DNA of 64,000 nt from a bacterium (GCA_016716565.1 JADJWC010000001.1:682001-746000), one strand, 5' to 3'. Counted from the stretch's first letter, positions 35,108 to 45,829 are shown. The notes: generated by a model from the letters alone, not told the origin. Made by a program: numbers and translations.

Positions 35108-35244
35108 GTCATTTTTAGTCAGTAATTGACATCAAAGGTGAATTCTTATTCATTTTAACTGACAGTATTCCGTTGATTTAACTTTTCAATTCAGTACATT
35201 TCGAATGTAATTAAAGCTTCTTTAATTTATTTTCTGAAAAAGCC

Positions 35245-38200
35245 ATGGGGATGGCAAATGAAAATAAGTTCACTCAAAACTCACCGGCTGAAGCTTCTTC
35301 CATAGATTCAACCCTTAATGCACTGCTATACAAATTACAAAATCTACCCAAGCAAGTTTCCGAGATTCTTCCGGAATGCAGTCAGATAAAAAAATATTTA
35401 TCATCATCAAATGAACAGATCGATCCTGAAAAGTTTAGAAATATTATTTCTTTCATTGATATCAACACCGATGATATTAAAGCGGAACTCTTTTCTTTAT
35501 TAGAAGAAGGTATTCCAAAATTACCCGAACCATGGAGTATTATAGAAGAGCTTTTATCTGGTAAAGATGAACAATCGGTATTCAAAACTCTTGACTTGGT
35601 AAAGACACTTGCAGAGAAAAAGCAAATGAATGTTAACTCCGAAATGATTAACTATTTCGCTGAAAAACTTGGGACAGAAAATTCTGTTTTTAACACTGCG
35701 CAAGCACTTGAAAAAGTATCATCGATCATCAGTTCAGGAACTGATAAATCTCACAAATCTTATAATGAAATAATTCTAGATTTTTATCTTGGGAACAACG
35801 AAAGAAAAATCCGCGTTCTGGCTGCAAAACTGTTAGACTTAAATAATGCAACAGCAGACGAAAAAATCATAGAAAAATTATTCGACAAAAAAAGTGCAGA
35901 AGTACTCTCACCTTATCTCAACTATACACGCTCGACACATCTTGATTTACTTTATTTAATACCTGTCATAGGAAAACCAGCACCTATTATTGATTCACTT
36001 AAAGAATGTGAAAAAATATGCGGAGAGTATTTACTTCGGGAAGTGATATCAAAGATAGGCTGGAAGAATTTAAACTATGGACTTTCAGCACAGCTTTATG
36101 TTGGTATCACGATCGGGGAATCACTTCCGCTTTTTGTTACGAACTGTGAAGCCAGACTATTTGAAAGTTCGGTTGATGCAAAACGAGTCTCCGAATTTTA
36201 TCTTTTCACTGCTCATGGTGGATTGCCGCTTGAATCAGGCACATCCGGTGAAGATAACAAATCTGTTGCACTTTTTCGTTCATATAATTTAGTACACGCT
36301 AATCTGCTTCAGGAAATCCTTGATGTAGCTCCTCTCACCGTGCAAAAAGTTAAGCATATCCTTGAACAAATGGATAGAATAGTAAGTGATTTTGTAAAAT
36401 TGTTCAGTTCATATTCAGAGGAATGCACGATTCTTCCGGAAGTGTACGGACAAATACAATCTAAAGTGATAAATGAATTATCAAAGAATGATTCTGACTT
36501 GCATCTATCAGCAGACGCGACACGGCTTGTTCAGATGTTTGAAGATCCGCATTCTTTGGGTGAAGTTCATACGCTTCACGGATTAAAAAGATATCTGCAT
36601 CAAAGAGGACTTCAATTAGGATTTAAACTTGTCGATCAATCCAGGTCTCCCAACCAGAGCATAAATCTGATTTTGACAACGAACAGCAGAGTGTTGACAG
36701 TTGTCAGGAATATTAATTTTGCAAACTTTGAAGCAATTGAGGATGAAGGATTATCGTTCACAAAAATCCCATATCCCATCAGTGTTGTAATCGAAGCTTT
36801 TAAAAGGCAGATGCTTCACGGACTGGATAAATTTCCCACTGTGAATATTTTTTGTTACGGAAACGAAGTTCATTACTTCGTCTGGTTCAGAAATCATCCC
36901 GTCTTCATCAGAATTGATTATTCGCCTCCTTTGCAGGGCGGAATGATTGATCTGCAATATTTCGGCGTGAGTAATTATGAAATTGCTGATCATCCGAACA
37001 TCTACCTTGACGCAATAAGATATTTATTTCAACATCTGGAGTTTGATGTTAAACTTGACGGCACTCATATTCATGCAAGATACGACAAAGAACGTGCACT
37101 TGATTTAAATCAGCTTTGCGGAAGAGTTGATTATCTTTTTTGTCTCTCTCCATATTTAATGGATCTTGATTGGGTTATCGGCTCTTTAAATCTTCCTTCT
37201 GACGCAAAGAAAAAAGTTGCAGCTGCATGGGCAGAGTTATTTAAGCAATGGGCAGTATTGCCATTTGATAAACTTATTACAAAGGACCGGCTAGGCATTG
37301 TGCAGGATATTTTAGTTACTACAGAAGGCGAACAGGAATTGATTTGGACAGGTGACGGAGATTATAAGGATAGATTTTCAGTTAATGTGGAACCTGAATT
37401 TTATCAAAATATATACAAGTCTGTGAATAATCTTGGATTAAGAATTCCAAAATTTTCCGAGACAAATTTTAGCTTACCCGGCCAAATTTATTGGGAAGAG
37501 CGTTTGCTCAACCATTTGAGAACAGCTGTTACGGAGGGTGAACTAATTGAAACTAGAGCAGGGTTTGAACGAGTATCGCCGGAATTATTTTCGAAAATTC
37601 ACGAGGCGGATTGGTTTGCGGAGATAATCAATAAGGGAGAAAAAGAATTAGAATCTTCAATCGCTCTAGCCAAAGTAATAATACCATTCGAACAAACTTT
37701 AAAATTTCAGACTACTGGATTATTGGAAAGTTTTAAAGTGCAATCTGCAATTCTTCCGATGGTGGGGAATTCTCTGAAACTTTTTGTTCTTCGCGATAAT
37801 AAAGGAATAATCCGTTCAGGTTTTTTTGTAACAGAAAACTCAATTCATCAGAAAAGGATAAATACTAATGTAGCCTGGCAAACAAATGTAAAGCTATCGC
37901 CAATTGAATTTATGTCTCTGCTTAGAGCGAATAACTATACCGTCACAGGATCTGAATCTGCAATTGAATTTCTTGAAGAGGAAGTAAAGAAATTTTATGA
38001 TGAATTAAATATGCCGCATAAATATTCTGCAGGGATTCGTACAACAGGTGAAAAAATTGTTGCCGGTCTCCGGGCATCGCCCGGCAGAGCCGCCGGAAGA
38101 GTAATTCTGGGTTCAGAAGGGAGACATCCTGAAGATTTTGATGAACATATATTTGTAGCCGCTTCTGTCTCTCCCGATGAAAATACAATTCTCTATCACT

Positions 38201-40347
38201 CAGCCGGTATAGTTGCAACCGGAGGAGGTATATTAAGTCATGCCGGACTGATAGCAACTCAGTTCAATAAACCTGCAATTATTATTTCCGGGAATTGGAA
38301 ACAGGGCATTGATGGTTCTATGATCCTTGTTTATCAAACTACTGAGTATCAAGTCGAACATAAAGTTCGCAACAATTTGAATCTCTCACTTTATTACGAT
38401 TTGCATGACGTCGAATATCAAATGCAGGATGGTGATCTGGTTGTTCTCGATGCAAACCAGGGAGTACTGCAGGTTCTTGGACAGGAACGGGATACAATAG
38501 CTTTATTTGAAGAGTTGAAATCTCTTGGTAAAACAAATGAAGAAATTTCTAAAGTAACTGATGTGAAAGAGCTTCTGATTTTACGCGGAAAGAAACTCCA
38601 CACACGGCATCAGATTGAAAAACTTCTCAGAAAGATTTCAGAACCGGTTCTCGCAAGGTATGTTGTGGAAGAAATTCTTGTTGGAAATTTTCTTGATGGA
38701 AATAAAAGTTCGCCGGATGAAAAAGCTTACCTACTGAAATTAATTTTATCGAATGAAAAAACCAGTAGTCTTGCAGAAGGATATATCTTACAAACGGTTA
38801 ATGAAATAGAAAATAAGTTTCTGCTCTCGTATTCTAAAGCTGAACAGATCATTCCGTTTGCAAAACATCCTTTTGAAATTGTAATGCCAAGATTGGAAGC
38901 ATTTGAGATATTCAAAATGATGAAAAGTGTAATAGCAGCCGTTGGTTCAAACGTCTTACAGGAAATTAAGATTCCTGAAAGTTTAATTGATAAAATTGAT
39001 GAAATAAGTATTTCCCGATTGAAGGTGATTCGGGAAAGTATTTTTAATGAAATAGAAAATCTATCCCGACATTCGGAGAAAAAAGAATTTCTCAGACATC
39101 TGTTCAGACAAATAAAAAGGATTGATTTACTGCTTGATACATCTCCTCAAAAGAAAGAGCATATTGCACAGCTTGAAAAAAGATTTGAGATCAGGGATAA
39201 AATTTTAAGTGAACAATTATCGGATAAATTTATAATCAAACCTGCAGAAGGAGCGCTAGAATTGTCGTCGGGCATTGGTTGGAAAGCAGCTAACCTTGCG
39301 GAGCTTGAAGCTGTTGGAGGAAAAGGAAGAGTCCCTCCGTGGTTTGCTGTTACTGATAAAGCATTTCAAACAGTTCTTGATAAGCCATTGAATGAAAGTA
39401 TTTCTGTTTCAGGAGAAAATCTGATTAAAGGTATATCTCTGCGGGAAGCAATAAATAAAATTATTTTATTATCTGACATCAGTAATAGAGAAAAATCTCT
39501 GCACATAAAAAATTTATGGGCTAGTGTATCGCTGCCGGAAGAAATCAACTTTAAAGTAATAGAAGCTTACCGTGAAATAGAAAAAGAATTTCTTACAAAC
39601 TCAGTTGGGGTAAACGATTCTAAATTTTATGTTGCAATTCGTTCCTCTTCCTGTGAAGAAGATGCCGAGATTGCTGCTCGCGCAGGTGAATTTGAAACTT
39701 ACTTGTTCATTACAGGGGAAGATTTTCTTATTGAATATTTAAAACGTACGTGGAGCGGTTTGTGGACTGAAAGAGCAATTCATAATCGATCAATTTTTGG
39801 TCATCAGAATGTTCCTGCATCTGGCGGAGTAATTGTTCAGCGAATTATTTGGTCGCGCGTTTCAGGTGTGCTTCAAACCATTAATGTTCCTAAAAAAGAT
39901 TTGAGGGAAATTGTAATCAATGCGGGACTCGGTCTGGGTGAAGGTGTAGTTTCAGGAGCTGTTGCTGCAGATCAGATAATTGTTTCAAAAGAAGGCAATC
40001 TTGAAAAAGGTCCCCTGAAGTTTAACTATATAACTTCCGATAAAATGCATCAGTTTGTGTTCAACAAAAGAGCAGGATATGGAACCGTGATTTCCCCGAC
40101 ACTTTATCATCAGAGATTTCGTCCCGCATTGGAATATGTTGAATTGTGTGAACTTGTTGCTATGGCCTCAAAACTTGAATCTGCTTATGGCTATCCACTC
40201 GACATTGAATTTGGAATTGAAGGTACTAAGTTGTGGATTTTGCAAGTAAGACCGGTTGCAACCTTTTTACCGGCATTTAGAGAGACATTAAATAATTATC
40301 CTTTATCACTAAAGAGTAATAAATCTGCTCAGGAGAATATAAAATGA
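35245..40347 (+). CDS. Giant dikinase-like protein: phosphohistidine domain plus C-terminal ATP-grasp domain
   Basis: The protein has 1700 residues. Residues 1 to about 930 match nothing I recognise and are largely helical in the first 400. A PEP-utiliser mobile (phosphohistidine) domain lies at about 940-1015, with SPGRAAGRVI and TGGGILSHAGLIA, putting the likely phospho-acceptor at His999. A helical linker follows. From about 1331 to the end is a PPDK/PEP-synthase type ATP-grasp domain with VAIRSSSCEEDAE, ARAGEFETYLF, GVIVQRI and WILQVRPV. The PEP-binding barrel is absent. The order is that of glucan water dikinases, not of PEP synthase or pyruvate phosphate dikinase. ATGA overlap with maeB suggests a carbon or energy role. 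Substrate unknown. Confidence 0.8.
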   Translation: MGMANENKFTQNSPAEASSIDSTLNALLYKLQNLPKQVSEILPECSQIKKYLSSSNEQIDPEKFRNIISFIDINTDDIKAELFSLLEEGIPKLPEPWSIIEELLSGKDEQSVFKTLDLVKTLAEKKQMNVNSEMINYFAEKLGTENSVFNTAQALEKVSSIISSGTDKSHKSYNEIILDFYLGNNERKIRVLAAKLLDLNNATADEKIIEKLFDKKSAEVLSPYLNYTRSTHLDLLYLIPVIGKPAPIIDSLKECEKICGEYLLREVISKIGWKNLNYGLSAQLYVGITIGESLPLFVTNCEARLFESSVDAKRVSEFYLFTAHGGLPLESGTSGEDNKSVALFRSYNLVHANLLQEILDVAPLTVQKVKHILEQMDRIVSDFVKLFSSYSEECTILPEVYGQIQSKVINELSKNDSDLHLSADATRLVQMFEDPHSLGEVHTLHGLKRYLHQRGLQLGFKLVDQSRSPNQSINLILTTNSRVLTVVRNINFANFEAIEDEGLSFTKIPYPISVVIEAFKRQMLHGLDKFPTVNIFCYGNEVHYFVWFRNHPVFIRIDYSPPLQGGMIDLQYFGVSNYEIADHPNIYLDAIRYLFQHLEFDVKLDGTHIHARYDKERALDLNQLCGRVDYLFCLSPYLMDLDWVIGSLNLPSDAKKKVAAAWAELFKQWAVLPFDKLITKDRLGIVQDILVTTEGEQELIWTGDGDYKDRFSVNVEPEFYQNIYKSVNNLGLRIPKFSETNFSLPGQIYWEERLLNHLRTAVTEGELIETRAGFERVSPELFSKIHEADWFAEIINKGEKELESSIALAKVIIPFEQTLKFQTTGLLESFKVQSAILPMVGNSLKLFVLRDNKGIIRSGFFVTENSIHQKRINTNVAWQTNVKLSPIEFMSLLRANNYTVTGSESAIEFLEEEVKKFYDELNMPHKYSAGIRTTGEKIVAGLRASPGRAAGRVILGSEGRHPEDFDEHIFVAASVSPDENTILYHSAGIVATGGGILSHAGLIATQFNKPAIIISGNWKQGIDGSMILVYQTTEYQVEHKVRNNLNLSLYYDLHDVEYQMQDGDLVVLDANQGVLQVLGQERDTIALFEELKSLGKTNEEISKVTDVKELLILRGKKLHTRHQIEKLLRKISEPVLARYVVEEILVGNFLDGNKSSPDEKAYLLKLILSNEKTSSLAEGYILQTVNEIENKFLLSYSKAEQIIPFAKHPFEIVMPRLEAFEIFKMMKSVIAAVGSNVLQEIKIPESLIDKIDEISISRLKVIRESIFNEIENLSRHSEKKEFLRHLFRQIKRIDLLLDTSPQKKEHIAQLEKRFEIRDKILSEQLSDKFIIKPAEGALELSSGIGWKAANLAELEAVGGKGRVPPWFAVTDKAFQTVLDKPLNESISVSGENLIKGISLREAINKIILLSDISNREKSLHIKNLWASVSLPEEINFKVIEAYREIEKEFLTNSVGVNDSKFYVAIRSSSCEEDAEIAARAGEFETYLFITGEDFLIEYLKRTWSGLWTERAIHNRSIFGHQNVPASGGVIVQRIIWSRVSGVLQTINVPKKDLREIVINAGLGLGEGVVSGAVAADQIIVSKEGNLEKGPLKFNYITSDKMHQFVFNKRAGYGTVISPTLYHQRFRPALEYVELCELVAMASKLESAYGYPLDIEFGIEGTKLWILQVRPVATFLPAFRETLNNYPLSLKSNKSAQENIK

Positions 40348-42598
40348 TAAAGCGTGAAGAGTCATTGAAGTATCATACATCAGGTCGGAAAGGCAAAATT
40401 GAAATTCATCCGACGAAAGCTTGTTTAACTCCGCGTGAAATGCGTTTATGCTATCTGCCAGGTGCTTCATTTCCTTCCTCGGAAATTATTAAAGATAGCG
40501 CAAATGTTTTTCAATATACCTCAAAAGGAAATCTTGTCGGGGTAATTACGAATGGCTCTGCGGTTCCCGGACTGGGTGATGTTGGTCCTCTTGCTGCAAA
40601 ACCAATGCAGGAAGGAATCGCAAGTATTTTTAAACGTCTTGCTGATATCGATGTATTCGATTTAGAACTCGATACAAAAAATCCCGAGCAATTTATAGAA
40701 ACAGTAAAAGTTCTTGAACCAACATTCGGTGGAATTAATCTTAAAGATATCAAAGCACCTGAAGGTTTAGAAATTTATGAACGATTATGTGACAGTTTGA
40801 GCATTCCTGTCTTTCACGAGAACCTGCACGGTACTGCAGTTGTTGCAATTGCTGCTTTACTTAATGCTCTTGACCTGGTAGATAAAAAAATAGAGGCAAT
40901 CCGGATTGTTCTTTGCGGTGCAGGAACAGTCGGCATTGGTTGTGCAAGATTGCTTCTTCAACTTGGAGTTAAATCAGAAAATTTATTAATGTATGATGTG
41001 AACGGACTTCTCCATCCGGATCGAAATGATCTGTCAAACTATCAACAGCCATTTGTAGTTAAAAATTCAGCGATGACTTTTGATAAAGGACTTGAAGGAG
41101 CGGATGTTTTTATCGGTGCTTCAGTTGGTGGAATACTCAAGCTTGAAATGATACGAAAGATGAACAGATTCCCGATAGTATTTGCTCTCGCGACTCCAGA
41201 TCCTGAAATTGAATATGAAGCAGCTAAAAGCAGCAGACACGATGTAATTGTTGCTACCAGTTCTGCAAGATCACCAAATTCAATTCTTGATCTTTTAAGT
41301 TTTCCATATATATTCAGAGGGGCATTGGATGTTCAGGCTACACGAATTACCGATGGAATGCTGCTTGCAGCAGCACGTGCTCTGGCTGATCTTGCTCGTG
41401 ATGAGGTAGTTGAAGAAGTTGAACGTGCTTATGGTTTTGAACATTTCAGTTTTGGTCCGGAATATTTACTCCCAAAACCAATTGATCCAAGAATATTTGT
41501 AAGAGAATCAACTGCAGTAGCTTTGCAGGCTATAAAGGATAACGTAGCAAAGACGAAAATTAAAAGTGAGGATTATCAGGAAAGTCTAACTGTCCGATTA
41601 GGTACGGGCCGGGACACAATGCGCAGATTGATTCTCAGAGCCCGTCAGGAAAATTCCGCGTTGTTTTTCCGGAAGGTACTAACGAAACTATTTTACGTTC
41701 TTGCAGTGTTCTGCTTGATGAAGGGATTGCAAAACCCATTCTTCTTGGTTCAGAAGATGAAATTGGAAAAGCAATTGACAGGCTTGGTCTTGAACTGCGC
41801 GGAGTCCAGATTATTGATCCAAATCATAGTCTCCGATTTAATACTTATGTAGATGAATATTTCCAGATGCGGCACAGGAGAGGTGTGATTCGTGCAAATG
41901 CAATAGATAAAGTTCGACATAAGGATTATTTTGCCGCTATGATGGTTCACTGCGGAGATGCCGATATGATGTTCGCAGGTCTTTCAACACATTATGTTGA
42001 TACTTTAAGAATCTTTTTAGAAGTGATTGGACCCGAACCGGGTATAAAAAGAATTTCCAGTTACTATCTTGTTTTACTGCCAAAAGATGTCGTGATACTG
42101 GCTGATTGTGTTGTTAATATTGATCCTTCCGCAGACGAACTTGCAGAGATTGCACTGCTGTCGGCAAGGACAAGTCGTGCACTCGGAATAGAACCCATCG
42201 TTGGTATGCTGTCATATTCAAACTTTGGCAGCGTAGATAATCCTTCAGTCAAAAAAGTTAGAATTGCCACAGATATTGTCAAGAAAAAGTCCCCTGATTT
42301 AATTATTGATGGTGAAATGCAGCTTGCTACTGCACGTGATGAAGTAATCAGACAGGATTATTTTCCTTTCACAAAGCTAAGATCAAACGCAAATGTTTTA
42401 ATTTTTCCTGATCTGCAATCTGCTAACTTAACGATGCAGTCATTGCAATATATGGGCGAGGCAGTCACTGTCGGACCTGTTTTGATGGGAACTAGATTAC
42501 CGGTGCATCTTCTTCAGTACAGATCTACGGTTGAGGAAATAGTAAACCTGGTAACAGTTGCAGTAGTTCAGGCTTCTGAAATAAAAAAGAGCAGATAG
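40344..42598 (+). CDS. maeB: NADP-type malic enzyme fused to phosphotransacetylase-like domain; apparent frameshift
   Basis: The N-terminal malic enzyme part (40344 to about 41600) has GNLVGVITNGSAVPGLGDVG, the catalytic Lys in PLAAKPMQEG, VFHENLHGTA and the nucleotide motif GAGTVGIGCARLL. The C-terminal part is a phosphotransacetylase-like domain (VVFPEGTNETILR, then ADMMFAGL and the final catalytic-type region) read in a frame shifted by -1. The break is at 41648-41654 in GGAAAATTCC. One more A in the run would join QEK to FRVVFPEG and give one chain of about 750 residues, normal for MaeB. Both halves look well conserved, so a base-call error or very recent mutation is likely. It decarboxylates malate to pyruvate. 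Confidence 0.88.
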
Positions 42599-42630
42599 AA
42601 ATTATTTTGCGTCGCTTATAGATAGTCGAA

Positions 42631-43761
42631 TCAGCTTAGCAAAGCAAGAAATACTCCGGCAGCGACAGCAGTTCCAATTACACCAGCTACATTAGGTCCC
42701 ATTGCCGGCATTAGCGGATTTACTTTGCCGTTTGTATGCTTCGATACAAAATCCTGAACAACTCTTGCTGCCATTGGAACGGCTGAAACACCTGCGGCAC
42801 CTATGCACGGATTTATTTTCTTTATCTCAGGCAGAAAGAGATTAAAAAGTTTAGCCAACAGAATTCCTCCGGCAGTACTGAATATAAAAGCGATTGCACC
42901 GAGAGCGAAAATCATTAATACTTCAGGACTCAAAAAAGTCTTACCGCTCATTGTTGCGCCAACCGCTGTTGCCAGAAATATCGTCACAATATCTATCAAT
43001 GCACCGCCAGCTGTTTTTCTTAATCTTTCAGTTACACCACTTTCTCTTATCAGGTTTCCAAACATTAACATACCAATTAAAGGTGCACTAGACGGAATTG
43101 CTAGAGTTGCGATACCTCCGGATAAAATTGGAAAAATTTTTACAGCGGTTTCCGATACCGGTTTTACCTGGCGCATATCGATTTCTCTTTCCTTCTGAGT
43201 AGTGAGTAATCTCAGCACAGGCGGTTGAATTATCGGAACAAGAGACATATAACTATAGGAAGCAAGTGCAACAGGACCGAGAAGATGTGGTGCAAGTTTG
43301 GACGCAAGATAAATTGTCGTAGGACCGTCGGCACCGCCAATGATTCCGATACTTGCTGCTTCTTGTGGAGTGAACCCGAATAAATAGACGGATCCGATGG
43401 CTGCAACAAATACTCCCAATTGTGCGGCTGCACCCAAAAGGAAGGTGAATGGTCTGCTTAAAAGCGGTCTGAAGTCAGTGAGAACTCCAATACCAAGAAA
43501 AATTACCGGAGGTAAAAGTTCAGTTTCAACTCCACGACTGTAAATTAAAACGATAATGCCTTCATCGTAGGAGCCCATTTTTGCAAGAGGAAAATTTGCC
43601 AGTACAATTCCAAAAGCTATGGGAATCAGAAGCAGAGGTTCGTATCCTTTTTTAATTGCCAGATAAATGAGTAAACCTGAGATTGCAAACATAAACCAAT
43701 TTTCCCAGCTTACGTTTGCAAAACCGGAGTCAAGCAGTAGTTTCGTTAGATCATCTACCAT
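42631..43761 (-). CDS. oadB: Sodium-translocating decarboxylase beta subunit
   Basis: This 376-residue membrane protein belongs to the Na+-transporting carboxylic acid decarboxylase beta family. Many hydrophobic helices are seen. The family motif GGADGPTTIYLASKLAP, with the conserved Asp, and GAAGVSAVPMAARVVQ with the C-terminal NPLMPAMGPNVAGVIGTAVAAG are clear. It decarboxylates carboxybiotin and pumps Na+ out. It is encoded last in a gamma-alpha-beta operon with a 5-base gap to the alpha gene. It converges on maeB. Confidence 0.92.
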   Translation of the reverse strand: MVDDLTKLLLDSGFANVSWENWFMFAISGLLIYLAIKKGYEPLLLIPIAFGIVLANFPLAKMGSYDEGIIVLIYSRGVETELLPPVIFLGIGVLTDFRPLLSRPFTFLLGAAAQLGVFVAAIGSVYLFGFTPQEAASIGIIGGADGPTTIYLASKLAPHLLGPVALASYSYMSLVPIIQPPVLRLLTTQKEREIDMRQVKPVSETAVKIFPILSGGIATLAIPSSAPLIGMLMFGNLIRESGVTERLRKTAGGALIDIVTIFLATAVGATMSGKTFLSPEVLMIFALGAIAFIFSTAGGILLAKLFNLFLPEIKKINPCIGAAGVSAVPMAARVVQDFVSKHTNGKVNPLMPAMGPNVAGVIGTAVAAGVFLALLS

Positions 43762-43766
43762 ATTTT

Positions 43767-45617
43767 TTAATTTAATATGATTATTGGAGTTGAAGAATTT
43801 ATTTCATCGCCAATTTTTACATTCACTTTTGAAACAATTCCATTGATTTGAGATTTAATATGGTGCTTTGCTTTCATAGCTTCAACATATGCAACCGTCT
43901 GTCCTTGTGTAACTGCATCACCTTCATGGACAAGGATATCAACTACCTGAACAATTCCCTCAAAAGGATGAAATATGGGAGTGCTTTTTACTGTTTCCGA
44001 ATCAAGAACAGTTTGAGCCATAATTACTTTTCCAACTAATGTTGAAGCGGTTTGTATCGGTTCTGAAGTAACGATGAAAGTTCTTGTTTTACCATTCTCA
44101 TCAACCGTACATTTTGTCCTGACCGGACCAGCAGAGATAGTCTCCACAACAGCTTCTTTTGATTTCTCTTCTTTTTTTGGTTCTTCTTTTTTCTTTAGTG
44201 GAATATCAATTTTTCCTTGGCCCATAAGAAGTCTGATGCCTTCATTTAACTCCATCTTCTTTCCAGGAACCATAGAAGCTAGCACAATAAAAATATTTTC
44301 ATCAGTTATTGGAAGATTTCTCTCTTCGAGAGCTTTCTTTGCCGGTTCAATATTTTTTGGTGCAGCTTCCAAAGGATCACCTGTGAATACAGGTTTATTC
44401 AGCTGCTCGGAAGCTTTCTTTACAACTTCAGGATCAGGTGGTAGTGGTGTTTTACCGAAGTAACCAAGTACAGCTTTTCCATATCCGTCATCAATTTTTT
44501 CCCAACGGCCATACATCACATTGTTAAATGCCTGCAGCCAGTATTGCTGGCTCCCCGGAGTTACACTTGTCCACGCTCCGCCTGCTTCAACTACAACTGG
44601 AAATTCGGCAAGCACTTCACTGTATTTATGAAGTATTCCGGCTTTAACCATCATATGTACATTCGGACCAATTGCACCGCCAGGCATCGGAAATCCCAAT
44701 ACTCTTGCATCTGCAGTTGTTGTAGTTGGATTGAAGTCGTACTCTTTTAATCCCTCATCTAAAAGATTTTCGATCTCATCCATCTTAGCAATATTAATAT
44801 CAAGAGAGTAACCTGTACCTTTTAATCCATGAGCCAGAGAGCGAACATCCGGCTGGACTGTTCCACTTGCCATCGGTCTAACTGAAAGATCGACTCCATT
44901 TACACCTGCATCAATTCCTGCCATGTAACAGGCAACTGCTGTACTTGCTGTGTCATGAGTATGCAGCCATAGTGGCATTTCAGGAGGCATTATTTTTTTT
45001 AAACCTATTACAGTGTCATAGATCGTTTTAGGATCAGTAGTGCCGCTTGCATCCTTCAAACAGATGCTGTCTATCTTCATCCCGCTCTCAAGAAGTCTTT
45101 TACCAATGTTGATATAAAAATCAGCTGTGTGCACTATGTCAGATTTGAATGGTAATCCCATCAATGCAATCGCAACCTGGTGATGCATTCCGGCATCAAC
45201 AATAGGTTTTCCGGTTTTAATCAGGTTGTCAACATCATTCATGTAATCAAAATTTCTATCCCACGTTGTTCCGTGCTTCTTCATCAATTTTGCCTGGAGA
45301 TCCAATCCTTCGATAGATTGATTTGTAAGTGTAACTCCTGAAACCGATCTCGTTAAAATTTGTAGATCAACATCAGGACCAACTGCATCCCTCATAGCCT
45401 GCATTGTATCAAACGGATGTTCACCCAAATAAAAAAGCGGTGCCTGGAATCGGGCGCCTCCTCCAAATTCAAAGTGTCTGATACCTGCTTCAACGGAAGC
45501 TTTCATTGCCGGCAGGTAATCATTCAACCTTACTTTGCCCCCAAATGAACTCTGAAGTCCATCTCTGAATGGTGTGAACATTACTCTGATTTTTTTTTGT
45601 TTTTCAGTGAATATCAT
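43767..45617 (-). CDS. oadA: Biotin-dependent decarboxylase/carboxyltransferase alpha subunit (OadA/PycB-like)
   Basis: The protein has 616 residues. The N-terminal HMGL-like TIM barrel has FRDGLQSSFGG, the carboxylatable Lys in CLKDASGT, the metal site WLHTHDTAS, and SVRPMASGTVQPD. A PYC/OADA helical domain follows (about 300-470), then a Lys/Glu-rich linker (KKKEEPKKEEKSKE). The C-terminal biotinyl domain has VEAMKAKHHI, the Lys being biotinylated. The barrel opening differs from the usual DTTLRDGHQS, so this is a divergent branch. Oxaloacetate is the likely substrate; methylmalonyl-CoA or another acid cannot be excluded. It overlaps the gamma gene by 4 bases. Confidence 0.85.
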   Translation of the reverse strand: MIFTEKQKKIRVMFTPFRDGLQSSFGGKVRLNDYLPAMKASVEAGIRHFEFGGGARFQAPLFYLGEHPFDTMQAMRDAVGPDVDLQILTRSVSGVTLTNQSIEGLDLQAKLMKKHGTTWDRNFDYMNDVDNLIKTGKPIVDAGMHHQVAIALMGLPFKSDIVHTADFYINIGKRLLESGMKIDSICLKDASGTTDPKTIYDTVIGLKKIMPPEMPLWLHTHDTASTAVACYMAGIDAGVNGVDLSVRPMASGTVQPDVRSLAHGLKGTGYSLDINIAKMDEIENLLDEGLKEYDFNPTTTTADARVLGFPMPGGAIGPNVHMMVKAGILHKYSEVLAEFPVVVEAGGAWTSVTPGSQQYWLQAFNNVMYGRWEKIDDGYGKAVLGYFGKTPLPPDPEVVKKASEQLNKPVFTGDPLEAAPKNIEPAKKALEERNLPITDENIFIVLASMVPGKKMELNEGIRLLMGQGKIDIPLKKKEEPKKEEKSKEAVVETISAGPVRTKCTVDENGKTRTFIVTSEPIQTASTLVGKVIMAQTVLDSETVKSTPIFHPFEGIVQVVDILVHEGDAVTQGQTVAYVEAMKAKHHIKSQINGIVSKVNVKIGDEINSSTPIIILN

Positions 45618-45829
45618 TTTTGCTCCTCAATTTTTGTAATTCGTAAGTGAGGATAAGATTTGCTGTAATGATCGGTAATAGCATTCATCACTGCTGAATC
45701 ATCAGCATCCATTGTTTCCGCAGCAAAGAATAAAATTAATAGACGAATTGAAAGTGAAAGGATACCAAGCACGAAGAAGACAATAGCAATTGCTATGAGA
45801 CAATCAAGTAAGAAGTTCGAAGTTTCCAC
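45614..45829 (-). CDS. Decarboxylase gamma subunit, OadG-like
   Basis: This 71-residue protein has one N-terminal membrane helix (about 8-35, LLDCLIAIAIVFFVLGILSL) and a charged C-terminus. Size, topology and position in front of the alpha gene fit the gamma subunit that holds the alpha and beta subunits together. Sequence in this family is poorly conserved, so the call rests mostly on context. It is the first gene of the operon, divergent from proS. Confidence 0.75.
   Translation of the reverse strand: METSNFLLDCLIAIAIVFFVLGILSLSIRLLILFFAAETMDADDSAVMNAITDHYSKSYPHLRITKIEEQK

Noticed and set aside
41646..41656. Programmed -1 frameshifting in maeB
   Set aside because: No standard slippery heptamer, no obvious downstream pseudoknot, and MaeB is not known to use recoding; a missing A in a run is simpler.
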